A stretch of 24,927 nucleotides of DNA, from positions 1-24,927 of the forward strand of contig CAXNAA020000185.1 of assembly GCA_964200075.2 (NCBI GenBank), given 5' to 3'. The notes under the pieces were generated by a model. It did no database searches and was not told where the DNA came from. It was given only the letters and a program-made list of their open reading frames with translations. This stretch comes from Sphacelaria rigidula. Its lineage: Eukaryota > Phaeophyceae > Sphacelariales. Of the stretch, positions 7,636 to 16,989 are shown in pieces; position 1 is the first letter of the stretch; the number at the start of each line of letters is the position of its first letter. The translations under genes were made by a program, and so were the position numbers.

Positions 7636-10600
7636 CTATTTTTCCCCCAGTTTCTCCTCCAACTTCTTGAGGTCTTCCTCCCACAGAGACTCCACCGTCG
7701 ACCGTTTCAGAGTTTTTAAGTCCTGGGCTCTGCGGGAAGCCGTATCCTTCAGCAGCTTGACCCTCTCCTTCGTGACGTCGAACATCTTCACCGATGTGAT
7801 GTAGTCGAAACTTTTGTCTTCTCCGCCCAGGTGGGTCGGGAGCTTCTTGAACCCGGAGAGTTCCAGGGCTTTCACAGCCTCGTCGTAAGAGACGCCTTCC
7901 AGCAGAATCTGCCCGTTCGTTTTGGCCTCGAAGAATCGAACCTTCGCGGAAAGGACTTCTACCTCGAACTCGAGCACCGAGATGAGGTGCTTCCTGCGGT
8001 CCACGTAAGTTTGGTACCTCTCGACGAAGTGTTCCTCCTCCATGTCCACAACGTTCCCGTACTTCTTGATCTTGCCGCTCGAGTCGAACGCGTGCATGTT
8101 GGTGGTCCTCAACAAGGACGTCAACTTCAACAGGTTCTCAAGGTTGTCAGGGCTCTCATCAGACTTAACAGTCACCGTGAAATCTACCACAGAATCGGTG
8201 CAACGCTCCTCGTAGCCGACGATGAACTTTTTCTCCACGCGAGAGTCCAGGAACTGCTTGTAGGAAGAAACGGACGTCCCGATGGGAATCTCCGTGATGT
8301 TCACCGCCAGAGGCTTAGGGCCCCGAACCTCGTAAACTCCGCGGCACAAGAATCCGCTCTCCGAGGATCCTTCCACAGAGCCGGCGAACCCGCGGAAGTA
8401 AGGCTTCAGAGGCGCTCTAGGCTCGTTCTTCAGCCTCTTCCTCACATTAGAGATGAGTTCCTTGGGGTCGTGGGGGTGGACGTGCGTCGAGTACCCCGTT
8501 GCAATGCTTCGGCAACCGTTCACCAACAACGTCGAGATGACGGGGCAATAGAACAAAGGCTCCGTGGTGACTCCCTCGTCGGTGTTCCACCGAAGAACCG
8601 GGCCATCCTCCTTCCTGAAGAGTAATGAAGTCAAAGGATTCATCTGCACGGAGGTATACCTCGGAGACGCCGCGTCCGACCCGTTCGACAGTCGGCTCCC
8701 AAGCTGACCCTTGGGGAGGAGAAAGTTGATGTTGTTCGAACCGACGAAGTCCTGTGCCATGTTCTGAATCGTCCCGGACATGGAAGTCTCGCCGTGGTGG
8801 TACTGCATCTTGTCCGACACGAACCCGGTCAGCTGCGCGACCTTGGCCTCCACCTTCTCGATCCCCTTCATGAAGGAGCCACACAGAGCCTTCCTCTGGC
8901 TCAACTTGAGGCCGTCCACCACGCTCGGCATGGAACGGAGCAAATCCCCTTGGCTGAAGTGGATCAGCTCTCGGTTTACAAAGTCGCTGATGCCAACCTC
9001 GCGTAGCGCGCTGCCGATGATCAGCTCCGGGTTGTAAGAGGTCAACCACCTCTTGCGATCCCCCGATCTGGTCTTGTCGAAAGCAAGGCTCATGTTCTCC
9101 CGAGAATTCTCGTCGCACGCGTACTTTACGAGGGAGTCGTACACGTTGCTGAAGTACTCCCGAGCCTCGGCAGGAGTGGAAGACCCGAGACCCTTCAGGT
9201 ACTTGATCTTGTACCCGGAGAGTTCAGATTGACTGATATTCTCCTTCCACGCGCAGTAGTCGAAGTCGTTGTAGAAAGTGAGGACTTCACCCTGGGAGCT
9301 AGACCTGGACTTCGTCGCCCGAACGATCGGGGTCGAAATGGACTTGACGTATCCCAACCGGAGGAGGTCCGGCCAAAAAGTGTCGAACAGGTTCAAGAGA
9401 AGGCCACGAATGTGAGAACCGTCAAGGTCGGCGTCCGTCAGCAAGATGATGCCGCCGTACCTGAGCTCCTTCAAGGAATCCTCGTCGTACTTGATGCCGT
9501 TCTGCAGCCCCAGGATCTTCTTGATGTTGGTGATCTCCGCGTTGTTCGAGACCTGGTGAGAAGGAGCGTCTCTCACGTTCAGCAGCTTCCCGCGAAGGGG
9601 GAAACAACCGAACTTCTCGCGCCCGATGACCGACGTCGCGCTCAGCGCCATAGTGAGCGCGCTGTCTCCCTCCGTCACGATCAGCAGACACTCTGAGCTC
9701 TTCCGAGTTCCCGCCCACTGCGCGTCGTGTAGCTTCGGGACTCCCCGGACGACCTTGGACTTCTTCCCGTCGTTGTCGTTAAGCATCGACGCCTCCTTGT
9801 TCTTCAGGACTTCCCCCACGAAGTCCACGATGCCCGTCTTCAACATACGACTCAGCACGGACTCCGGAACACTGAAAGTTGATCCGAAATCCTTCGACGG
9901 CAGGGTCAGCATGTCCTTTGTCTGCCCAGAGAACGTAGGGTTCACGACGTGAGCGCTGACGACAACCGTCAGGAGGTCCTTCACCACCGACGACTTCAAA
10001 CGAGGAGACTTCCATTTCTTCCGCATGTGAGCCAGGAGGCTCTTTACGAAGCCGTCCACGACGTAGTTCACGTGGGTTCCGCCCTGAGGAGTCGACGTGG
10101 AGTTAACGAAAGACAGCTGCCTGAAGTGGCCCACGTCGGGGGTGAAGGCTACCGCGAACTTCCACCGCGGTGCAGTACATGTTGCTATGCAGGACTTCTC
10201 CACGCCGTACAGCGCGAGATACTTCTCCAAGGTGTTTGTCTTGAGGCTCGCTCCGTTAAAGACGACCTTCACGGGGTCCAAAGAGCAAAGAAGGACCTCG
10301 TGGCACCTCCTCCTAATGACCGAGACGACGTCCTCCGGAACGTCCCCCTCAATGCCGAAGCGCGATCCTTCCACGGAGAACGTCACGCGGGTGTAGGGGT
10401 CTCCCGAAAAGTTGGAGATTCTGGGCTTCTCCACCACCTTCATGTTCTCCCGGAAGACTTGGGTGTATTTCTTCTTCTTGACGAAGTCCACCGTCTCCAC
10501 CGTGAACGTGTCCGAGAAGATGCTGGCAATCTTGATGCCAATGCCGTTCCTGCCCACGTTTAGGCGCTCCTCCTTGTCGTCGTAGTTGGAAGAAGTGCGA

Positions 10601-11007
10601 AGATGCCCGAAGATGAGCTCTGGGGCGTAGACGCCGAACTCGTCAAGGAAGTCGCACACGACACCGTCGCCGTTGTTGTGGACCGAGACTTCGCGGCCTT
10701 TGACATCCACGCGAATCTTGGTGGTCTTGTGGTGAATCTTGCTGTGGTCTTCGTGTGCGGCAGACACTCTGTCCGCGGCGTTCATGATGGCTTCCTCCAC
10801 CACCTGGAGAAAAGCAGGGGCCACTCTAACGTCTCGCCTCGACAGCCCCATCTTGTCGTCGATGACGTACATGTCCAAGACGTCCGGGGACGTCGAACCG
10901 ACGTACATGTCGCTCCTTTGAAGGATGTGTTCCCTCCCGCTTAACCTTTGGAATTTGTGTCTATGATCTCTACTCTCTGTGTTCTCCGAGCTTGATCTCT
11001 TCGCCAT
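7636..11007 (-). CDS. DNA topoisomerase II, viral type
   Basis: This 1123-residue single-chain type IIA topoisomerase is complete. The GHKL ATPase comes first, with NAAD (76-79), NNGDG (111-115) and VGRNGIGIK (151-159). The TOPRIM domain has EGDSA (446-450) and DADLDGSH (525-532). The winged-helix breakage domain has the catalytic Tyr784 in SPRYTSV next to an Arg. The protein ends soon after the coiled coil (KKLEEKLGEK), lacking the long C-terminal tail of cellular enzymes, as is usual in giant viruses. It passes one DNA duplex through another with ATP, serving replication or packaging. The start MAKRSSS follows an AT-rich leader. No lesion was noticed in over 3 kb, in contrast with neighbouring genes to the right. 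Confidence 0.96.
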   Translation of the reverse strand: MAKRSSSENTESRDHRHKFQRLSGREHILQRSDMYVGSTSPDVLDMYVIDDKMGLSRRDVRVAPAFLQVVEEAIMNAADRVSAAHEDHSKIHHKTTKIRVDVKGREVSVHNNGDGVVCDFLDEFGVYAPELIFGHLRTSSNYDDKEERLNVGRNGIGIKIASIFSDTFTVETVDFVKKKKYTQVFRENMKVVEKPRISNFSGDPYTRVTFSVEGSRFGIEGDVPEDVVSVIRRRCHEVLLCSLDPVKVVFNGASLKTNTLEKYLALYGVEKSCIATCTAPRWKFAVAFTPDVGHFRQLSFVNSTSTPQGGTHVNYVVDGFVKSLLAHMRKKWKSPRLKSSVVKDLLTVVVSAHVVNPTFSGQTKDMLTLPSKDFGSTFSVPESVLSRMLKTGIVDFVGEVLKNKEASMLNDNDGKKSKVVRGVPKLHDAQWAGTRKSSECLLIVTEGDSALTMALSATSVIGREKFGCFPLRGKLLNVRDAPSHQVSNNAEITNIKKILGLQNGIKYDEDSLKELRYGGIILLTDADLDGSHIRGLLLNLFDTFWPDLLRLGYVKSISTPIVRATKSRSSSQGEVLTFYNDFDYCAWKENISQSELSGYKIKYLKGLGSSTPAEAREYFSNVYDSLVKYACDENSRENMSLAFDKTRSGDRKRWLTSYNPELIIGSALREVGISDFVNRELIHFSQGDLLRSMPSVVDGLKLSQRKALCGSFMKGIEKVEAKVAQLTGFVSDKMQYHHGETSMSGTIQNMAQDFVGSNNINFLLPKGQLGSRLSNGSDAASPRYTSVQMNPLTSLLFRKEDGPVLRWNTDEGVTTEPLFYCPVISTLLVNGCRSIATGYSTHVHPHDPKELISNVRKRLKNEPRAPLKPYFRGFAGSVEGSSESGFLCRGVYEVRGPKPLAVNITEIPIGTSVSSYKQFLDSRVEKKFIVGYEERCTDSVVDFTVTVKSDESPDNLENLLKLTSLLRTTNMHAFDSSGKIKKYGNVVDMEEEHFVERYQTYVDRRKHLISVLEFEVEVLSAKVRFFEAKTNGQILLEGVSYDEAVKALELSGFKKLPTHLGGEDKSFDYITSVKMFDVTKERVKLLKDTASRRAQDLKTLKRSTVESLWEEDLKKLEEKLGEK

Positions 11008-11125
11008 TTTTGGATTATAGGTTATATTAAAAGTTGATTGTGATAAGGTTGTAAAAATATATTATACTTTTTATACTTCAAAAGAGAACGTCCAGAATTG
11101 CTCCAATTCTAAGCTGACGACCTTT
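11008..11125 (-). promoter_or_regulatory. AT-rich topoisomerase promoter region
   Basis: Immediately upstream of the topoisomerase start, the minus strand has an AT-rich block at about 11030-11085, including AAAATATATTATAC on the plus strand. This fits a TATA-like viral promoter, but no consensus can be confirmed from one example. Confidence 0.3.
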
Positions 11126-11767
11126 TCAGAAGAAGCTGAAACTCGCGCCGCCCTGGGGGTTCTGAGCACCACGCGACAACCCATCCGTGATTCGTCTCAC
11201 GAAACTCTTGTTGTCCTCGATTGCAGCCTGCTTTCTTCGCTTTTCTGCGTGTGCTTCTAGCGCTCTACGCTCGATCGTCGCTAGCTGTTTGCGCCTCTCA
11301 TTCTGCCTGTGGTTGTTGAAGTCATCAGCGTTGAATTGTTGGTAGTATGTGTTGATTGGGCCGCCGTTGTTTCGGTATGCTTCCACAAATCGAACGGCGT
11401 CATCGTACTTCTTCGCCAACGCCAATACTTGCCCATCTGGCGTCTTGGAAGAAACACACCTGCCAGTCTTGGGGTCCAGGATCAAACCCGGGCCACACTT
11501 CTTGAGTCGGCAAATACCGTATTTTCCCCTCGTCGAGAAGGGAACGGGTCGACCTAGGCTGTCGACACAAGGCAGTGCAGTCGTGCATCCACCATCCGGC
11601 TTCGGGTAGGTGTTCAGCGGGCACTTTTGGCGATACCTCGTCACAGCGGTCGAGGTACGCCTCCTTCGGGCGACCGTGCCGCGAGACTTGGCGCGCTTCT
11701 TCCTGGCGATGGTAGCCTTCCGCTTGGCGTTGGCTCTCTTCTGTGCGGCGGGGCTCAGCTTCGGCAT
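11126..11767 (-). CDS. Basic protein with Cys motif ending in GRCV
   Basis: This 213-residue protein has a strongly basic N-terminus (KRANAKRKATIARKKRAKSR), then a cysteine segment (CPLNTYPKPDGGC, later KKCGPGLILDPKTGRCV). The sequence CxxGxxxxPxTGRCV resembles a short motif recurring in giant-virus structural and DNA-associated proteins. The C-terminal half is a polar helix (NERRKQLATIERRALEAHAEKRRK), ending SFSFF before TGA. A virion DNA-binding role would fit the basic charge; this is inference. Confidence 0.6.
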   Translation of the reverse strand: MPKLSPAAQKRANAKRKATIARKKRAKSRGTVARRRRTSTAVTRYRQKCPLNTYPKPDGGCTTALPCVDSLGRPVPFSTRGKYGICRLKKCGPGLILDPKTGRCVSSKTPDGQVLALAKKYDDAVRFVEAYRNNGGPINTYYQQFNADDFNNHRQNERRKQLATIERRALEAHAEKRRKQAAIEDNKSFVRRITDGLSRGAQNPQGGASFSFF

Positions 11768-11865
11768 TTTTTGCCTTTGAGGATTTTATATAGAACCAAA
11801 CAAAGATTTTAAATCCGAAATTCGCGAGGACGTCAGACGAGGATTTTCCTTTTTTCTGAAGTGTG

Positions 11866-12408
11866 CTACGTCGGTTTTTCGAGCGACCGGCTGTATAAAA
11901 ATGCCAGCGCAGACAGGATGAGCATCATCTTCAGATAGAAGCATGGCATGTGGATAGGCACAAAAGGAGGGATCGTAATCCTGCACCCAAGACTTGGGTG
12001 GAGGGCCTCAGTGCAACCTTTCGCGTTGGGGTCTTTGGAACACTTCGCTCGAGATCTCTCGTAAGATTGTGTCACAGACTCAAAGTCAGCGTCTTGGTAA
12101 ACGCGGTCTAGCTTCTTGTTGACTTTGTTGTGGATTTCCCAGAGCCATCTCGTTAGATCCTCACGGCTACTCGCTCGTACAGGGTTCTCAATCATGAACT
12201 TCTTGTACGACTCCCTGCACAATGCACATGGAAGAGTATTCCCAACCAACGTGAAAAAGTTCTTGTAGTTGGCCTCGGTACTCCCGACGGTGTAGCCACA
12301 AGACTCGTCGAACTCGCGCGGATTCTCAGGATACCCATGAGCAACCGTGTGCAAGAACTTCCACCCAGGTGGACCCCATACGCTCACCATCATCCCATTA
12401 CTCGCCAT
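11866..12408 (-). CDS. Erv1/Alr-like thiol oxidase with C-terminal membrane anchor
   Basis: The FAD-linked sulfhydryl oxidase fold is recognised from WGPPGWKFLHTVAHGYP near the N-terminus, the redox pair CALC (61-64, counted from my start) and the WLWEIHNKVNKKL helix. A hydrophobic stretch near the C-terminus (KMMLILSALAFLYS) is a likely transmembrane anchor. In large DNA viruses this enzyme makes disulfide bonds in virion proteins during cytoplasmic assembly. I start at MASNGMM (12408); the frame is open 15 codons further up to 12453, where the sequence is AT-rich and more likely promoter. The gene is intact and ends in TAG. Confidence 0.87.
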   Translation of the reverse strand: MASNGMMVSVWGPPGWKFLHTVAHGYPENPREFDESCGYTVGSTEANYKNFFTLVGNTLPCALCRESYKKFMIENPVRASSREDLTRWLWEIHNKVNKKLDRVYQDADFESVTQSYERSRAKCSKDPNAKGCTEALHPSLGCRITIPPFVPIHMPCFYLKMMLILSALAFLYSRSLEKPT

Positions 12409-12473
12409 CGTTCTTCCAATATATATCACCTTTAGCATACATTTTAAAACCATTTAGTCCATCAATTTTTCAT

Positions 12474-13352
12474 CTACGCTAGCTGGATGGTACCACCCCC
12501 TTCGACTACGTATAGCTGGATGGTATACTTTGTGCCTCGAGCAAGACCGGTAAAGTCATGAGCCAGAAACCTAGTGGTGGCATCTACGTAAATATTCGTC
12601 GTCGGATCAACGAGCCTGGTCATATAGGTCGCATCAGGATATATCTCGGCCCACTTCACAGAGACGTACGTGGACCCCGAACCCGATACCACCACACTAG
12701 TCTTCTTCGTAACGGCCCGGACGTTGGCGACATCAACCCAATTCGATGACAAGTACTGGACGACGAATACGTAGCTCGTCCCCGGTTTCAATGAAGACAG
12801 GGTAACCTTTGTAGCTGTAGATTCAGATGATACGATACTCCCACTTCGAAGAACTCGGTACTTGTTGTTCCCTACGCTTGTTTTGGACCAGTCTAGTTCA
12901 ATGTACGAGGCGTATGAAGAGGTAGAAACACTCATAGTAGGAACACTAAACCGCCTAGTGACTTCGAACACGGATGTCCTGTCGAAATTGACCTGTATAT
13001 TCCTAGTCGCCGAGAACTGTAAACTTGTCACGGTGGTGTTAGGTATCCGCATCTTGTTCCTCGCAAAGGCGGAAAATAGCTTCAACGACCCACCTTTGAC
13101 TGCACCACTAAGAGTAGAAACGGTCTTGGATCCGTTCTTTGCAACGATCCTGAAGAAAGCATAAGCTCTCCTATTCCTGTCTGTGTTCCTTATAATGAGC
13201 GAACCACGTGATCTCCTCGTTCTAGAGAAATCAATCGCCGTAACATTTTGGAGAGGTGGGTTAAATTTGATGGTGTACGGGGCACCACTCCCGAATGTAG
13301 TCCTGACAAATCTCCCGGATGCGTATCTGTGAGAGGTTGTTTTGAAAGACAT
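12474..13352 (-). CDS. Fibronectin type III-like beta-sandwich protein
   Basis: The N-terminal 140 residues are a beta-rich basic region (GAPYTIKFNPPLQNVTAIDFSR) of the kind seen in virion surface proteins. Two FN3-like units follow. The first includes YIELDWSKTSVGNNKYRVLR and SSLKPGTSYVFVVQYL. The second includes STYVSVKWAEIYPDATY and FTGLARGTKYTIQLYV. The signature tryptophan and the L-xPGT-xY strand are visible in the first. No signal peptide is seen. I start at MSFKTTS; an ATG four codons earlier is also in frame. It is probably a structural or host-interaction protein. Confidence 0.7.
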   Translation of the reverse strand: MSFKTTSHRYASGRFVRTTFGSGAPYTIKFNPPLQNVTAIDFSRTRRSRGSLIIRNTDRNRRAYAFFRIVAKNGSKTVSTLSGAVKGGSLKLFSAFARNKMRIPNTTVTSLQFSATRNIQVNFDRTSVFEVTRRFSVPTMSVSTSSYASYIELDWSKTSVGNNKYRVLRSGSIVSSESTATKVTLSSLKPGTSYVFVVQYLSSNWVDVANVRAVTKKTSVVVSGSGSTYVSVKWAEIYPDATYMTRLVDPTTNIYVDATTRFLAHDFTGLARGTKYTIQLYVVEGGGTIQLA

Positions 13353-13364
13353 ATAGGCTACCAA

Positions 13365-13636
13365 TCATTCGGTGGTGATGTATGTCTGTGTTACAACGAA
13401 CGCATATATTTTTTTCCTGGTATTTGGCTTTGGACTACTTCCAGCACCGTCAACGGAAACTTCCCCGAAACACTCACGCCCAGACTCCTTCAAGGTTCAC
13501 ATACACCGACATGGGCACGTACGAGTCTTCCCCGCTCAAGTAGTGCACGTACAAGTTATCTAAACCTCAGGAACTCCGGTAATAAGTCCGACGACAAAGC
13601 CTCATCAGCATCAAACGTTGAAACAACACCTTTCAT
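13365..13636 (-). pseudogene. Small gene (about 89 aa) broken by two frameshifts
   Basis: No single frame spans this stretch, but three consecutive minus-strand segments read like one protein. Segment one starts at ATG 13636 (MKGVVSTFDADEALSSDLL). Segment two contains NLYVHYLSGEDSYVPMSVYV. Segment three contains RECFGEVSVDGAGSSPKPN and ends YAFVVTQTYITTE at TGA 13365-13367. Each junction needs removal of one base (near 13560 and near 13490), and the total length, 272 nt, equals 90 codons plus 2. The product is not recognised. It lies just upstream of the FN3-like gene on the same strand. Confidence 0.45.
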
Positions 13637-13749
13637 TCTTCATGCAAGCTTTGATCTCCAAACGATCATTACGCTCGGACAATTTGTACTGAACAAAAGG
13701 CTCCATTCAGAGTTTGGCTTTCACAACACTATAGAGTAAAATTTCACCA

Positions 13750-15246
13750 TCAACCCCTTGCGTTGCTTGTCTTCGCCCTCTTGCGCGGACTTTGCACGCT
13801 ATCCTGGCTTGCATCCTGGCTTGCACGGAACGTTTCCTCGGCTTTCCGAGCCTCTTCCAACTCGCGCCTGCTCTGCTCGGCTTCGGAAAACTCGTCTTGA
13901 TCAGACTCCTTCTGACCTGCACCGGCGCTGTCGTCGGAGGAGTATTCCACACAGACGTCCATACTACCAGCACCCTGTCGCTCTTCTTCCTCTTCCTCTT
14001 CCTCTTCCTCTTCTTCCTCTTCCTCTTCTTCTTCTCCTCTGCCTTCATCTTTCTCCTCTTCCTCCTCTTCCTCTTCCTCTTCCTCTTCTTCCTCTTCCTC
14101 TTCTTCCTCTTCTTCTTCTCCGCTGCCTTCATCTGTCTCCTCTTCCTCCTCTTCCTCTTCTTCTTCATCGTCACCATCGCCGTCGTCATCCCCCCGCTCG
14201 TCGTCTGAGATCTCTTCGTTCACACCTTTATTGTCATTGACGTTGGATGAGGACTCTTCTGCTTCGTCATTGTTTCCACCGCCGTCCTCACCACTCTCTT
14301 CGTCGTCGTCGTCCTTCCCGTGCTTGTCCTCGGCCTTGTCGTCAACGCTCTCTTCGTCGTCATCGTCCTTCCCCTGACCGCTTCCGTCGTCATCTCCCCC
14401 CTCGCCGCGCTCCTCCTCTTCTTCCTCGGCGCTGCCGCTGCCTTCGTCTTCCTCCTCTTCTTCCTCGCCGCTACCGCTCTCCCCCTCTTCTTCCTCGCCG
14501 CTACCGCTGCCTTCATCTTCCTCTTCCTCTTCTTCTTCTTCTTCCTCCTCCTCCTCTTCTTCTTCTTCCTCTTCTTCTTCCTCCTCCTCTTCCTCGGGCG
14601 CTTCCCACTCCTTGCCAGTCTGCGGGTCCTCGATGCCGATCCGAGGATCGTCGAACTTCTTGCTCCTGCCCTGTTTGTTGGTCTTCCAGGTCTTGGCGGG
14701 TGGCGGAAGTTTGCTGGACTCCGTCCACATGATACTCGTACCGACACCGTCCCGGAAGTCGTTGCTGAGCGGTACAAGCTTGTCCTTCATCACCAAAACT
14801 CGGTACTTGCGGTCGAATGTGACGGTCAATCCGTTGGGCCCGACACCTGACTTCGCCAACGCACGGTAGCTACCGCAGTCCTTCACCATGGTATGCTCCC
14901 GCCCCGACTCGTCCGTCCACTTGACAGGAGGATTCCTCGAGTCGTTGTCCATGATCCGGTCCCGCTGCTCGCTTAAGAACTTGAGCAAACGTCGTCGCTG
15001 ATCTAGAAACTCCTTCGAAGCCGACATCACTTGCTCCAACCTTGCACTAGGTGACATACTTTGAGACTTCTTCGGCTTCGCTTCCGTCAGCGACTTCAAG
15101 TTGCTCACTTCGGATTCCAAAGCTGTAACCTGGGACTCCAACGTTGACACCTGGCACTCCAACGATGTCACCTGGGACTCCCACGTTATCACCTGGGATT
15201 CCATTTTTGCCATCCGACCCAGAAGGTCTTCCACCTTTTCCTCCAT
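13750..15246 (-). CDS. Coiled-coil protein with long poly-Glu tract
   Basis: I start at MEEKVEDLL (15246). The frame is open 46 codons upstream, but that extension translates AT-rich promoter-like DNA. Residues about 10-50 are heptad-like repeats (SQVTxLESxV), a predicted coiled coil. A basic helical segment follows, then a conserved-looking block (PVKWTDESGREHTMVKDCG, TVTFDRKYRVLVMKDKLV). After this come about 200 residues dominated by Glu with Asp, Gly and Ser, and a short basic tail (SPRKRAKTSNARG). Extremely acidic tails of this kind often act as DNA mimics or histone/basic-protein binders; that is inference. It ends in TGA. Confidence 0.55.
   Translation of the reverse strand: MEEKVEDLLGRMAKMESQVITWESQVTSLECQVSTLESQVTALESEVSNLKSLTEAKPKKSQSMSPSARLEQVMSASKEFLDQRRRLLKFLSEQRDRIMDNDSRNPPVKWTDESGREHTMVKDCGSYRALAKSGVGPNGLTVTFDRKYRVLVMKDKLVPLSNDFRDGVGTSIMWTESSKLPPPAKTWKTNKQGRSKKFDDPRIGIEDPQTGKEWEAPEEEEEEEEEEEEEEEEEEEEEEEEEEDEGSGSGEEEEGESGSGEEEEEEDEGSGSAEEEEEERGEGGDDDGSGQGKDDDDEESVDDKAEDKHGKDDDDEESGEDGGGNNDEAEESSSNVNDNKGVNEEISDDERGDDDGDGDDEEEEEEEEEETDEGSGEEEEEEEEEEEEEEEEEEEEEEKDEGRGEEEEEEEEEEEEEEEEEERQGAGSMDVCVEYSSDDSAGAGQKESDQDEFSEAEQSRRELEEARKAEETFRASQDASQDSVQSPRKRAKTSNARG
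13975..14600. repeat. Low-complexity CTT/CCT repeat encoding Glu tracts
   Basis: The plus strand is nearly all CTTCCT-type trinucleotides, read on the minus strand as GAG/GAA Glu codons, with interruptions coding GSGEEEE units. Several frames stay open over the tract, which explains many spurious open frames on both strands. Repeat-length polymorphism and assembly error are both likely here. Confidence 0.85.
15100..15206. repeat. 21-bp tandem repeats inside the coiled-coil gene
   Basis: About five imperfect 21-bp units of the form CACCTGGGACTCCAACGTTG lie back to back. On the minus strand each unit encodes seven residues (SQVTxLE), one coiled-coil heptad, so the DNA repeat and the protein heptad have the same period. 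Confidence 0.75.
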
Positions 15247-15676
15247 TTTTTTCTTCGACTTGGGCCTCGGCGACGAACAGGGTGATGCCAAGTGGTTGTG
15301 AGGAGGTCGGGGTGAGCGTGCACACGACCTGGAGCCCCAAAAATATTTTTTGCAAAATTTGTTCCAAAATATTTTCTTGTCCATGGGGCCTCAAAAGAAT
15401 ATTTTTTCATACACCTACATTTCGTTGCAATCGAAAACGAAGTTTTTCGACAAAACATTGACAAAGTTTGCATACTCTTGGAACAGCGGTTCATCTCGTC
15501 GATGGATTACATATTGCACAATGTACATCGGGAGAATCATATTGCACAAAGGGGGCACCGTGGCGGAAGAAATATTTTTGACATGAAAAGTTTTTCAAAA
15601 GAATCAAAATTGTTTTTTCGGTGTGCCCCCTATCCTCACTTACACATTCGCGTTCGCGTTTTCATCCATCCGATAA
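15247..15676. other. AT-rich intergenic with repeated AATATTTT blocks and a 13-bp repeat
   Basis: No gene is visible. The stretch separates the minus-strand coiled-coil gene from the plus-strand HNH-like paralogue, so it is a divergent control region. It holds several AAAATATTTT-type blocks (about 15340-15350, 15368-15376, 15397-15406, 15570-15578), two of them beside CCCC/GGGG-containing sequence. A 13-base element, GGGGGCACCGTGG, at 15551-15563 recurs at 16811-16823 ahead of the second paralogue. Confidence 0.5.
15551..15563 (+). repeat. 13-bp element, copy 1
   Basis: GGGGGCACCGTGG lies about 115 bp before the first HNH-like paralogue and is repeated exactly at 16811-16823. The similar placement suggests it was copied with the gene, or that it is a shared upstream control element. 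Confidence 0.6.
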
Positions 15677-16785
15677 ATGGCCCAGAGCGCGCAGGAGTTC
15701 AAAATTTCCGAACCGGATGTCGAATTCTTTTTCGTACGCATGATCGCGTTCAACGGGAAGTTTCGAGGAATCCGGGGAGCTTTGCTACAACTCGCAAGTA
15801 AGCATTGTGGCTACCGTTCACCTGCAATTCCTGCAGTTCGGTATGGTGATACGGAGGAGACTTCTTCCCACATTTACATCGAGGTGTACTTTAGGGCAGA
15901 CAATGTCAGGAGAGACTTCATGAACGGAGTGAGAAAGACGCATCACATCCCACGAGTCCTCAGGAAGTGTTTCCCCGACTACAAGCCAACATTCGAAGTC
16001 GAGACAAGATCGTGTACGCTACGGGATTCCCAATTATCCCCCATCACGGACTTTGAGTTGGAGGAAATTCACCAGAATTCCCCTCCTGGAAGCACCGACT
16101 ACGACTGTGAAGTTCAAAGCCTCGGGTCGTACTTCGGAGACGAAAGCTGGGCATCGTCCGTTGAGGAGCCACCGCACAAAAAATCAGCATCGGCTTCTTC
16201 GTCTACGACTGTTGGGCGGAGTTCTGGGAAGCTGAGCGTGTCCACGAGGAGTTCCGATCGCCACAAGGATTGCGCAAGGATGACCCCCTCTTCATTTGGC
16301 AAACACCCGAACGAAACGACATCATTGGGCAACCGTTGAAGTGCCACCTGGTCGACAAGAAGTTGGAAGTCGCAGTGGTCGGGAAGAAAAACGACCCTAA
16401 CAACTACTTGGCTGGATCATGGCCTTTTCACCAATTGTTGGATGGGTTAAACTTGAAGACTCCTCATCTCGTACCGGGAATTCTTGTGTTGTTTGACAGA
16501 GAGGCAGCGAGTACGGTTGAGGACAGTGAAGGCGCAACACGCCACAAGGTGTTCCTTAGAATAAAGTTTTTGGACGATACCAATGACGCTTACATGAAGG
16601 ACGAACTTCGTAACCGTTTGAAAAAGGGGAGCGGATGTGGTATCCTCGAAGATGGGTCGGCCAGACCGTACGTGCACGTTCTCGACGTGGAAGACTTCAG
16701 GACATGGTTGGAATGGAAGGGGGTCAAGACAAACAGGGCGTGGAGGTTGTACAAGAGCGGTCGGTACGCGACGCCGCCGGGATGA
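15677..16785 (+). pseudogene. HNH-like paralogue 1, broken by a frameshift
   Basis: The first frame begins at ATG 15677 (MAQSAQEFKISEPDVEFF) and reads sensibly to about residue 170 (EEPPHKKSASAS). It then becomes Ser/Arg-rich and stops at TGA 16337. A second frame, shifted by one base, reads protein-like from about 16200 (CWAEFWEAERVHEEF) to TGA 16783 and has no in-frame ATG before its conserved part, so it is the 3' half of the same gene. The second half aligns by eye with the next gene: LVPGILVLFDRE matches LSPTLHVLYDGY, and YVHVLDVEDFRTWLEWKG matches FVHVLDPDEFSRFMMWKY. The LSPxxHxLxD block resembles HNH nuclease C-terminal motifs, but this copy lacks the His. Function uncertain. Confidence 0.5.
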
Positions 16786-16810
16786 TTTTAGATATTGTAT
16801 GAAATACTTT

Positions 16811-16823
16811 GGGGGCACCGTGG
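16811..16823 (+). repeat. 13-bp element, copy 2
   Basis: This is an exact second copy of GGGGGCACCGTGG, located between the two paralogues and upstream of the second, as copy 1 is upstream of the first. Confidence 0.6.
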
Positions 16824-16989
16824 TAAAGGATTTTTTTGTGGTGGTCGTCGATACTTTCTGCAGACGCCCTCTCCCTGTTTTTGGTGTCCTACTTTTTTAA
16901 TCACTTCACACACATGTCTTTTGGCCTTGCGTGCACGTACGTTGTGGCCTCGGTTTTCATTGCCCTTTTTAATCAGCGAGTATTCGCAA

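Noticed and set aside
13248-13739. 163-residue plus-strand frame
   Set aside because: It overlaps the start of the FN3-like gene and the frame-broken minus-strand gene, has biased Ser/Thr composition and no recognisable motif.
13758-14850. Plus-strand Leu/Phe/Pro-rich open frames that resemble membrane proteins
   Set aside because: They are antisense translations of the GAG/GAA repeat; the minus-strand frame has non-repetitive coding sequence at both ends.
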